Shown here: positions 32,797-39,893 of the stretch, one piece after another
Layout of the letters: the number at the start of each line of letters is the position of its first letter
Position numbering within the stretch: position 1 is the first letter of the stretch
From: JALONO01 sp038209965
GTDB taxonomy: Bacteria > Bacteroidota > Bacteroidia > Cytophagales > Thermoflexibacteraceae
Direction: 5' to 3'
Assembly: GCA_038209965.1 (NCBI GenBank)
Contig: JBBQXF010000027.1
Location: forward strand, 1 to 44,056
DNA length: 44,056 nucleotides
Program-made: the position numbers and the translations under genes
The notes under the pieces: generated by a model
Told to the model about the DNA's origin: nothing
Databases searched by the model: none
The model's input: the letters and a program-made list of their open reading frames with translations, nothing else

Positions 32797-35280
32797 TTAC
32801 TCTTTGGCTATCTCCACCGTTTTTACTTTGTGTTGGGTGAGTTTGTTGCCCAAGGCCCGCCAACCTTTCACGTCCACCAGCATATCGAGGTCAAACACGG
32901 CCGATTCCACGAGTTTGCTGCCCTCTTTCACAAAACCGACCTTGACTTGGGCCTGTTGCTCGGTGGTGGCCAATACTAGCTTGGACTTGGGGTGATCGCT
33001 CAAAAAGTTGAATTTCTTGCCACTGGTGGTGGTCTCGACCCGGAACCGTTTGACGTAATAATTGCTGTGCTCGCCATCAAAATAAACCACCGAGATCACA
33101 GTTTCAGGAACCAGCTTCACCAGTTCCAGCATGTCCTTTGGCTCATAGCGGTTGGCCAGATCATAATTGGTCAGTTCGTAGCAGCCATCGCGGTAGAGCA
33201 CCAGCAAGTATTCTTGGCCGTGGAAAGAGCCCAGAAAATTGCCGCGCTTGTCAGTATTGAGCCGCCCAATGATGGGATCGTAATAGACTTCCAGCCCACC
33301 GAGCGTGGAAGCTCCCTTCATCTTGAACTTGATCGATTTGAGGGGATACTTGGTCAAGATATTGCCTTGGGCGGTGCGCCCTTTGATGCCCACTTCGACA
33401 AAGTCAAAGTCAAATACTTTTTGCTTGGCCTTACAGCCGGGCGTGAGCTGCACGGTTACGATCTCGCTCTCGCCATTGGGATTGGCCGTGAAATACATGA
33501 CCTTGGATCCGCTCGTGCCCCGGGTCAGATCATAGTCTTTGTCGCGGGTGACGCCGCCCACTTGGAAGCGCTTGACATAGGTGGTGCCAGTTTCGCCATC
33601 AAAATAGACCAAGTTATAGACCCGGCGCTCGTCATCTTTGTAAAATACTTCGGTATGCAAAATATCTTTTCCGACAAATACCTTTTCGGAGATTTTGACC
33701 ACTTTGAATGTGCCATTGCGCAGGAAGGCGATCACATCGTCTATATCGGAACAATCGGCCACAAACTCGACATTTTCGTCTTTTTTGAGGTTGAAGCCGA
33801 TAAATCCCTCTTTTTTGTTGACATACAATTTTTGGTTGTTGGCCGCCACTTTGGTCGCGGCTATCACGTCAAACACCCGGAGTTCGGTTTTTCGCTCGCG
33901 CCCCTTGCCATATTTTTGGAGCAAATTTTTGAAATACCGGATGGCAAAGTCAGTCAAGTGGGCCAGATCGTGCTCCACCTGGATCAACTCCTCGGTGAGT
34001 TTGCGCATGAGTTCGTCGGCCTTGAAAGCATCAAACCGGGAAATCCGTTTGATTTTGATTTCGGTCAAAGAAACGATGTCCTCTTGGGTAATGACGCGGT
34101 AAAATTGGGGCTTGAAGGGCTCAACTCCCTTGTCAATGGTCTTGATCACTTCTTCCCAGGTGGTGCATTCTTCAATATTCCGATAAATTCGGTTTTCAAT
34201 AAATATTTTTTCCAGCGATGAGTAGAGGAGTTTTTCCAGCAAATCGTGTTTTTTGTTCAACAATTCTTGGTTGAGCAGGCGCACCGTGTTTTCGGTACTG
34301 ACCTGCAAGATCTCGTCCACGCCCACAAAATGGGGCTTGTCCTGAATGATCAAACAAGCATTGGGCGAAATGCTGACTTCGCAGTCGGTAAAGGCATAGA
34401 GCGCACTGATCGTAATGTCGGGCGAAGTGCCGGGCACCAAACTGATGAGCAGTTCTACGTCCTTGGCCGTGTTGTCGACCACTTTTTTGATCTTGATTTT
34501 GCCCGCGTCGTTGGCTTTGATGATGCTCTCCACCAAACTGCCCGTGGTGGTGCTGAAAGGAATGTCGCGGATGACCAAGGTGCGGTTGTCAATTTCCTCG
34601 ATCCGCGCCCGCACCCGCACTTTGCCCCCTTTGCGGCCATTGTTGTAATTGCCCACGTCGGCCAGCCCACCCGTGTAGAAATCGGGAAAAATCTCCACCG
34701 GTTTGTGGTTGAGGATATCGATGGAGGCCAAGATCAGTTCGCAGAAATTATGGGGCAATATCTTGGTGGACAGGCCCACAGCTATTCCTTCCACGCCTTG
34801 GGCGAGGAGCAGGGGAAATTTCATGGGCAGGGAAGTGGGCTCCTTCTTCCGTCCGTCGTAACTGGCTTGCCAAGTGGTGGTTTCGGGGTTGAAGGCCACT
34901 TCAATGGCAAATTTGGAGAGCCGTGCTTCAATGTAACGGGCGGCCGCCGCGCCGTCACCAGTGCGCACATCGCCCCAGTTGCCCTGCGGGTCGATGAGCA
35001 AATCTTTTTGCCCCAAGTTCACAATGGCATCGCTGATGGATGCATCGCCGTGGGGGTGGTACTGCATGGTTTGGCCGATAATGTTGGCTACTTTGTTGTA
35101 CCTGCCGTCGTCCATTTCCTTCATGGCGTGCAGGATCCGGCGTTGCACTGGCTTAAGGCCGTCCTCTACCGCTGGGACGGCCCGTTCCAAAATCACATAA
35201 GAAGCGTAATCGAGAAACCAGTTCTCATACATTCCCGACACGGGCAAAATATCGTGGATCGGCCCATTTTGATTCTCCAT
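32797..35280 (-). CDS. parC: DNA topoisomerase IV subunit A
   Basis: An 827-residue protein with the type IIA topoisomerase breakage-rejoining domain at the N-terminus: AVPAVEDGLKPVQRRILHAM, YHPHGDASISDAIVNL (quinolone-resistance region) and GDGAAAARYIEARLS, where Arg115-Tyr116 are the catalytic pair. A coiled-coil tower region and a C-terminal beta-pinwheel follow. The C-terminal part differs from E. coli GyrA and lacks an obvious GyrA box, and the YENWFLDYASYVILERAVP start is that of Bacteroidota ParC. It passes one DNA duplex through another to unlink daughter chromosomes, with ParE encoded elsewhere. Its promoter lies in a perfect inverted repeat shared with eutB. Confidence 0.93.
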   Translation of the reverse strand: MENQNGPIHDILPVSGMYENWFLDYASYVILERAVPAVEDGLKPVQRRILHAMKEMDDGRYNKVANIIGQTMQYHPHGDASISDAIVNLGQKDLLIDPQGNWGDVRTGDGAAAARYIEARLSKFAIEVAFNPETTTWQASYDGRKKEPTSLPMKFPLLLAQGVEGIAVGLSTKILPHNFCELILASIDILNHKPVEIFPDFYTGGLADVGNYNNGRKGGKVRVRARIEEIDNRTLVIRDIPFSTTTGSLVESIIKANDAGKIKIKKVVDNTAKDVELLISLVPGTSPDITISALYAFTDCEVSISPNACLIIQDKPHFVGVDEILQVSTENTVRLLNQELLNKKHDLLEKLLYSSLEKIFIENRIYRNIEECTTWEEVIKTIDKGVEPFKPQFYRVITQEDIVSLTEIKIKRISRFDAFKADELMRKLTEELIQVEHDLAHLTDFAIRYFKNLLQKYGKGRERKTELRVFDVIAATKVAANNQKLYVNKKEGFIGFNLKKDENVEFVADCSDIDDVIAFLRNGTFKVVKISEKVFVGKDILHTEVFYKDDERRVYNLVYFDGETGTTYVKRFQVGGVTRDKDYDLTRGTSGSKVMYFTANPNGESEIVTVQLTPGCKAKQKVFDFDFVEVGIKGRTAQGNILTKYPLKSIKFKMKGASTLGGLEVYYDPIIGRLNTDKRGNFLGSFHGQEYLLVLYRDGCYELTNYDLANRYEPKDMLELVKLVPETVISVVYFDGEHSNYYVKRFRVETTTSGKKFNFLSDHPKSKLVLATTEQQAQVKVGFVKEGSKLVESAVFDLDMLVDVKGWRALGNKLTQHKVKTVEIAKE

Positions 35281-35349
35281 AACGGCGCAAAGTTAACTGG
35301 GAATTCGACAAACCAGCAAGGCCGGCAAAAGCAAGCCCGTTGGCAGGCA

Positions 35350-35393
35350 CAAAGATATTATTTTATTGATTTTTCAATAAAATAATATCTTTT
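35350..35393. promoter_or_regulatory. Palindromic divergent promoter region between parC and eutB
   Basis: A perfect 19-bp inverted repeat, almost only A and T (35351-35369 and 35374-35392, loop TTTT). Reading towards parC, ATTG is followed after 17 bases by TATCTTTG (35350-35357), a full match to TAnnTTTG 70 bases before the parC start. By symmetry, towards eutB, ATTG (35365-35368) is followed after 17 bases by TATCTTTT (35386-35393), which lacks only the last G. It could also act as a hairpin. Confidence 0.6.
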
Positions 35394-35475
35394 CGTTTAT
35401 TCCCCCACCAGCCGGGGAAAACCGGGTTAATGCGTTAACTTAGTGCGCGGCCATTTTCCAATAACCGTTTGAACC

Positions 35476-36870
35476 ATGCCTTATCGCCATACCGTTCGCC
35501 AACGGGTCTATTATTTTGCTGATTTGAAAACGTTGCTGGCCAAGGCAAGCCCCGCCCGATCGGGTGATGTGCTGGCAAATTTGGCCGCCAGCAGTGCCGA
35601 AGAGCGGGTAGCGGCCCAGATGGCGGTGGCCAACCTGCCCTTGGCCGAATTTCGGAACGCACTGGTGATCCCTTACGAAGAGGACGAAGTGAGCCGCCTC
35701 ATTGCCGACACGCACGACCAAGCCGTTTTTGGGGAAATTTCCCACTTGACCGTCGGCGGTTTCCGCGATTGGCTGCTCGAATACCAGACCACGCCCCAAA
35801 CCTTGGAACGGGTGCGCTGGGGGATCACCCCCGAAATGGCCGCGGCCGTGGCCAAACTGATGCGGGTGCAAGACTTGGTGGCAGTGGCGGCCAAGTGCGA
35901 GGTCGTCACCAGTTTTCGCAATACGCTGGGGCAGCGGGGCCACTTGGCCACCCGGCTGCAGCCCAACCATCCCACCGACGATTTCCGGGGCATTGCCGCC
36001 AGCCTGCTCGACGGCCTGCGCTACGGTAACGGCGATGCCGTGATCGGCATCAACCCCGCCACCGACAACGTGCCCAAAGTGATCGGGCTGCTCAAAATGC
36101 TGGATCACGTGCGCCAGAAATACGACATCCCGACCCAAACCTGCGTGTTGAGCCACATCACCACCACCATCGAGGCCATTAACCAGGGTGCTCCCGTTGA
36201 CCTGGTGTTCCAGTCCATCGGTGGCACCGAGGCCACCAACGCCTCTTTTGGGATCAACCTGAGCATCCTGCGCGAGGGCTACCAAGCTGGTTGCTCCCTC
36301 CAGCGCTGGACGCTCGAGCAAGCTGGCACTGGCCCCAACCTGATGTATTTCGAAACCGGCCAGGGCAGTGCGCTCTCCGCCAATGCCCACCACCAAGTGG
36401 ATCAGCAAACCTGTGAGGCCCGGGCCTACGGAGTGGCCCGGGCATTCTCCCCGCTGTTGGTCAATACCGTTGTCGGGTTCATTGGTCCTGAATACTTGTA
36501 CAATGGCAAGCAAATCATTCGGGCTGGGCTGGAAGATCATTTTTGCGGAAAATTGCTGGGCTTGCCCATGGGGATCGATATTTGCTACACCAATCACGCC
36601 GAAGCCGATCAGGACGACATGGATCTCCTGCTCACCCTGATGGGCTGCGCGGGCTGCAATTTTATCATGGGCGTGCCCGGAGCTGACGACATCATGCTCC
36701 ACTACCAAAGCACGTCTTTTCACGATGCCATGTACCTGCGCCAACTGTTCGGCCTGCGTCCGGCCCCAGAGTTTGAGGCTTGGCTCCAGAAAATGGATAT
36801 TTTTGACAATTCGCTCCGCCTGCGCTCAGCGTCCCGCTTGCCCCAGTTGCTGGATCTGCTCGATGCCTAA
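35476..36870 (+). CDS. eutB: Ethanolamine ammonia-lyase large subunit
   Basis: A 464-residue protein, slightly longer than E. coli EutB (453). Typical stretches are YFADLKTLLAKASPARSGD at the N-terminus, FRNTLGQRGHLATRLQPNHP, GDAVIGINPATDN, VFQSIGGTEATNASFG and YFETGQGSALSANAHH, and the end region AGCNFIMGVPGADDIMLHYQ. EutB with the small subunit EutC and adenosylcobalamin splits ethanolamine into acetaldehyde and ammonia. EutC is normally encoded directly after EutB, but the 163 bases that follow hold no EutC. Nor are shell, permease or eutA genes seen here. The protein is intact, so EutC may lie elsewhere. Confidence 0.95.
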   Translation: MPYRHTVRQRVYYFADLKTLLAKASPARSGDVLANLAASSAEERVAAQMAVANLPLAEFRNALVIPYEEDEVSRLIADTHDQAVFGEISHLTVGGFRDWLLEYQTTPQTLERVRWGITPEMAAAVAKLMRVQDLVAVAAKCEVVTSFRNTLGQRGHLATRLQPNHPTDDFRGIAASLLDGLRYGNGDAVIGINPATDNVPKVIGLLKMLDHVRQKYDIPTQTCVLSHITTTIEAINQGAPVDLVFQSIGGTEATNASFGINLSILREGYQAGCSLQRWTLEQAGTGPNLMYFETGQGSALSANAHHQVDQQTCEARAYGVARAFSPLLVNTVVGFIGPEYLYNGKQIIRAGLEDHFCGKLLGLPMGIDICYTNHAEADQDDMDLLLTLMGCAGCNFIMGVPGADDIMLHYQSTSFHDAMYLRQLFGLRPAPEFEAWLQKMDIFDNSLRLRSASRLPQLLDLLDA

Positions 36871-37033
36871 TCGCCAGCGGGCGTTGTCCATGAACGGACT
36901 ACAACACTCGGCAGCAGGCCAAATAGGTCGTAGGGGCCGGCAAAACGATCAAACATTTGTGCAATACCGCAATAAAGGGCAAAAAATTAATAACTTGAAC
37001 GCCCAATAGCCACCTATTGAGCATTGGCCAGAT

Positions 37034-38074
37034 ATGAAACATCTCATTATTTTTTCATTCCTGCTTGTCGGGCAAGCCACTTTGGCCCAAGAATTTGCCC
37101 GGATTGGTTACTCAGAACGCGGAAAGGCTGCCTTCTATCCCGACAACCGCAACGGGGCCACCACCCGCAGTGGCGATCCCTACGACATGAACGCAATGGA
37201 AGCAGCCCACAAGTTCATTGCGTTCAACAGCTTGGTAAAAGTGACCAACTTGGCCACCCAGCGCAGTGTGGTGGTGCGGATCAACGACCGGCCCTTTGCC
37301 GACCAGTACGTGCTGGCCCTCACCAAAGCCGCTGCCGACCTGCTGGGTTTCAAAGGATCAGAAGCTGAGGTGAGTTTGGAGGTGATCGCCCTGGGGTTGC
37401 CGCGCAGCCCCAGCGATCTGGTGGCTGCCACCGTGCGAAGCCAGCCCGGATCCGATGAAGCAACTGATAGGAAATATTATGAAAACGAGGCAGGGGTTGG
37501 GGAAAAAGGATACCTCAACATTACGGGCAGCCCCGCGACCACCCCCAAACTAGCCGCCGATAAAATTAAGGTAAAGCCCAATTCGGTTGCTTCACCACCC
37601 AATAATGCCAAATCAGCGACTTTGACCAAACCGAACGTCAAGACCTCCGTTCAGGATCAAAAGAAAATAGTTGCGCTAAAAGAGAACGTCAACAAAACGA
37701 TAGTCAAAGCCAAAACCAGCAATGCGGAGGTGGCCAAGACCAACCAAGTGACCACTAAAAAGCCCCAGGCCAAAAACGATGGTTCTTTCGCCCCAGGCGG
37801 CACTTATAGTCTCAAAGGCGAAAAAGTAAAACCGGCGGGATACGGCCTGCAAGTGGGGGCATTCGGGGAATTGAGCAAAGCCATTGCCGAGGCCAAAAAA
37901 TTGGAGAGCAAAAAGCCGGGCAAACTGTTTATCCAATCGGGCTGGACCAATGGTAAAAAAAATTATCGGGTTATGGTAGGTACTTACTTGACCAAAGCCG
38001 AAGTCGACAAAGCAGCGATTGCGCTCAAGAAGAAAAAAATCAACACTATTCCCAAAAAACACTTTGAAGAATGA
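37034..38074 (+). CDS. RlpA-like (degenerate double-psi beta-barrel) protein with SPOR domain
   Basis: A 346-residue exported protein (signal MKHLIIFSFLLVGQATLA). Residues about 25-120 follow the RlpA double-psi barrel (RGKAAFY..., GATTRSGDPYDMNAMEAAHKF, LVKVTNLATQRSVVVRINDR). The usual NDRGPF...RIIDLS stretch reads NDRPFADQYVLALT: Gly is lost and the IDLS part is altered, so lytic activity is doubtful although the His and Asp are still there. A Lys/Pro/Thr-rich linker (about 150-265) leads to a C-terminal SPOR domain (GLQVGAFGELSKAIAEAKKL ... YRVMVGTYLTKAEVDKA) that binds denuded septal peptidoglycan. Its last 4 bases overlap the next gene, a better preserved paralogue. Confidence 0.85.
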   Translation: MKHLIIFSFLLVGQATLAQEFARIGYSERGKAAFYPDNRNGATTRSGDPYDMNAMEAAHKFIAFNSLVKVTNLATQRSVVVRINDRPFADQYVLALTKAAADLLGFKGSEAEVSLEVIALGLPRSPSDLVAATVRSQPGSDEATDRKYYENEAGVGEKGYLNITGSPATTPKLAADKIKVKPNSVASPPNNAKSATLTKPNVKTSVQDQKKIVALKENVNKTIVKAKTSNAEVAKTNQVTTKKPQAKNDGSFAPGGTYSLKGEKVKPAGYGLQVGAFGELSKAIAEAKKLESKKPGKLFIQSGWTNGKKNYRVMVGTYLTKAEVDKAAIALKKKKINTIPKKHFEE

Positions 38075-39066
38075 AAATCAAACTTGTTTTGCTGGTTACA
38101 GCGGGGTTGCTCAATGTTTCACTTAGTACTTTTGACCAGAGTTATAACCAAGTCGGCTACATGCAGGAGGGGATAGGATCCTATTATGCCGACCAATTCC
38201 ACGGGCGCAAGACAGCGAATGGCGAGCGGTTCAACATGAACGAACTCACCTGTGCCCACCCGCGCATCCGGTTCAACACCGAGTTGAAGGTCATTAACTT
38301 GATCAATGGCAAATCGGTCAATGTGCGGGTCAACGATCGGGGCCCGTATGTGGACAACCGGATTATCGACCTCTCACTGGCGGCCGCCAAAAAGCTGGAC
38401 ATGATCAGGAGTGGCACCGCCAAGCTACGCTACGAAGTGGTGGCCGTGGAAGATATGCCGGTGGCTGTCAAGGAACGATTGGAAAAAGAACGGCGCGAAG
38501 CGGATAAAAAAACCGGCGATGTGCCAGTAGCCAAGAAAAAGCCGGGCTTATTAGAAAAAATTGGCAATGTGCTTGGCAAGAAAAAGGGCAGAGCACCTGA
38601 ACCCAAAGCCGAGCCCCAATTGGACAAGCCCAAACGCCAGCCCCAGCCTAAAACCAAGGAGCCAGTAGTGGTTAACCAGCCCCAAGATCCCAATCCCGGG
38701 GAGGCCGAAACCAAACCTACGCCCGGCGGCGGCCAAGTGGATCTGCCCCAGCGCCCCCGCCGAAAAATGCCCCTGACGGAGGCAACTTTTGAAGGCATCA
38801 ATACTTACAGCATTTGGGGCACCATCAAATATCCCGAAGGGTTTGGGGTGCAAGTGGCCTCCTTTGCCGTGCTGGAAAAAGTGCTGGAGAAGGGGCGCCA
38901 ACTCAACGATCAAGGGTTTCCCGAGGTGTTCATTCAAACTGGCTGGGCCGGCGACAAGCGGATCTACCGCCTGCTGGTGGGCGAGGGACCTACTTCGGTG
39001 GCCATCGGGCAACTGGCCGAACTCAAGACCAAAGGCTACAGTGGTTTTGTTAAACAGCATTATTAA
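38071..39066 (+). CDS. RlpA-family septal protein with SPOR domain
   Basis: A 331-residue exported protein starting in a 4-base ATGA overlap with the previous paralogue. The double-psi barrel is canonical: GIGSYYADQFHGRKTANGERF, TCAHPRIRFNTELKVINL and VRVNDRGPYVDNRIIDLSLAAAKKL. This keeps the His and Asp of active RlpA lytic transglycosylases. A basic, Pro-rich linker (about 140-240) is followed by a SPOR domain (GFGVQVASFAVLEKVLEKGR ... YRLLVGEGPTSVAIGQL). Expected role: cutting or binding naked glycan strands at the division septum. Paired with the degenerate copy, it may act as the active half of a two-gene unit. Confidence 0.9.
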   Translation: MKIKLVLLVTAGLLNVSLSTFDQSYNQVGYMQEGIGSYYADQFHGRKTANGERFNMNELTCAHPRIRFNTELKVINLINGKSVNVRVNDRGPYVDNRIIDLSLAAAKKLDMIRSGTAKLRYEVVAVEDMPVAVKERLEKERREADKKTGDVPVAKKKPGLLEKIGNVLGKKKGRAPEPKAEPQLDKPKRQPQPKTKEPVVVNQPQDPNPGEAETKPTPGGGQVDLPQRPRRKMPLTEATFEGINTYSIWGTIKYPEGFGVQVASFAVLEKVLEKGRQLNDQGFPEVFIQTGWAGDKRIYRLLVGEGPTSVAIGQLAELKTKGYSGFVKQHY

Positions 39067-39152
39067 GCGGCTTGGCCCAACTTTTCAACAAAAAAATAAA
39101 TTATGTATTTTTTAAAATGCTGTTAATCAATTTGTTGAGATATTAACTGAGT

Positions 39153-39182
39153 AGAGTGCCATAAAAAAATTATTGGCACTCT
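39153..39182. repeat. Inverted repeat directly before the DUF3276 promoter
   Basis: AGAGTGCCA (39153-39161) and TGGCACTCT (39174-39182) form a perfect 9-bp stem with an AT-only loop. Its right arm touches the TTGAC box of the DUF3276 promoter, so it is placed like an operator; it could also end the rlpA transcript, but no T tract follows. Confidence 0.55.
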
Positions 39183-39211
39183 TGACAAAATCACAAAATA
39201 TCTTAATTTTG
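39182..39211 (+). promoter_or_regulatory. Promoter of the DUF3276 gene
   Basis: TTGAC (39182-39186) is followed after 17 bases by TAATTTTG (39204-39211), a full match to the Bacteroidota TTG-N17-TAnnTTTG pattern, 26 bases before the GTG start at 39238. Confidence 0.65.
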
Positions 39212-39237
39212 GCCCGTTCAACTAAACTACAGAAAAA

Positions 39238-39561
39238 GTGGAAGAGAACAGAGACAAAGAGGAGATATTCTCAAAGCGGGTAAAGGCAGGCAAGCGGACG
39301 TATTTCTTCGATGTGAAGACTACTCGTTCGAACGATTATTATTTGACTATCACCGAAAGCAAAAAGCGTTTTCACGATGATGGTTTCAGCTATGAAAAAC
39401 ATAAAATTTTTCTCTACAAAGAAGATTTTAACAAATTCATGGAAGCTTTTCAAGAAACGGTGCAGTACGTTAAAACCGATCTGTTGCCCGATTTTGACTT
39501 TGAGCAATTTGATCGGGAGGAAGAACTCGACAACATTGACGGAAAGTTAAAGTGGGACTAG
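39238..39561 (+). CDS. DUF3276 / PUR-domain nucleic-acid-binding protein
   Basis: A 107-residue protein starting with GTG at 39238. The sequence (EIFSKRVKAGKRTYFFDVK, DYYLTITESKKRF, KHKIFLYKEDFNKFMEAFQE) is that of DUF3276, a family almost limited to Bacteroidota and spirochaetes, with the Pur-alpha-type fold. Members such as Borrelia BpuR bind single-stranded nucleic acid. It has a good promoter in front and a terminator behind, so it is a single-gene unit. The expected role is a small abundant nucleic-acid-binding regulator; the target is unknown. Confidence 0.92.
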   Translation: MEENRDKEEIFSKRVKAGKRTYFFDVKTTRSNDYYLTITESKKRFHDDGFSYEKHKIFLYKEDFNKFMEAFQETVQYVKTDLLPDFDFEQFDREEELDNIDGKLKWD

Positions 39562-39591
39562 GTAATACCTAGTGCACTTGCTTTGTTAACT

Positions 39592-39629
39592 AAAAAAGTC
39601 GGCCTTATCGAAGTAAGGCTGACTTTTTT
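39592..39629 (+). terminator. Terminator of the DUF3276 gene
   Basis: A 10-bp stem (GTCGGCCTTA / TAAGGCTGAC, one G-T pair) with a 6-base loop, followed by six T residues and preceded by six A residues. It starts about 30 bases after the stop codon. Confidence 0.92.
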
Positions 39630-39718
39630 GTTGACGGATCGATGCCGCAACTTGCCAAATAGCTACGGCTTGGTACCCGGATGGGAAAATACGCTTAGAA
39701 CTTGGCTTTTCGCGCTTC

Positions 39719-39883
39719 AACCGCCGGCAGGGTTTCTCAATGCAAGGCCAAATAAAAACCCCCGGCACGGTTTTGCACCGCTGTCGGGGGTTCCTAACTA
39801 CAACCGCTGGCAGGGTTTTCAACCACTGACAGGGTTTCTGGAATGATAACCGCTGGCAGTGCGGAAAGCCGCTGCCAGCGGTT
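39719..39883. repeat. Cluster of short AACCGCTGGCAGGGTTT-like repeats and hairpins
   Basis: Noncoding part of the gap 39562-39893. Related units lie at 39719-39736, 39802-39820, 39821-39840 and 39848-39859, and the last pairs perfectly over 12 bp with its inverse at 39872-39883. A further hairpin is AACCCCCG / CGGGGGTT (39757-39764 and 39785-39792). The cluster ends 10 bases past the stop of the M43-like gene, and parts recur after the second T9SS gene. Some hairpins may act as terminators. Confidence 0.75.
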
Positions 39884-39893
39884 GTGTACCAGT

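Noticed and set aside
36864..37009. Short frame overlapping the end of eutB as a possible eutC start
   Set aside because: Its 48 codons show no EutC feature (no ARIALGR- or AHA-like stretch) and it ends at once; treated as noncoding, at most a remnant.
39719..39883. CRISPR-like look of the repeat cluster
   Set aside because: Units are degenerate, spacing runs from zero to more than 60 bases, and no cas gene is near.
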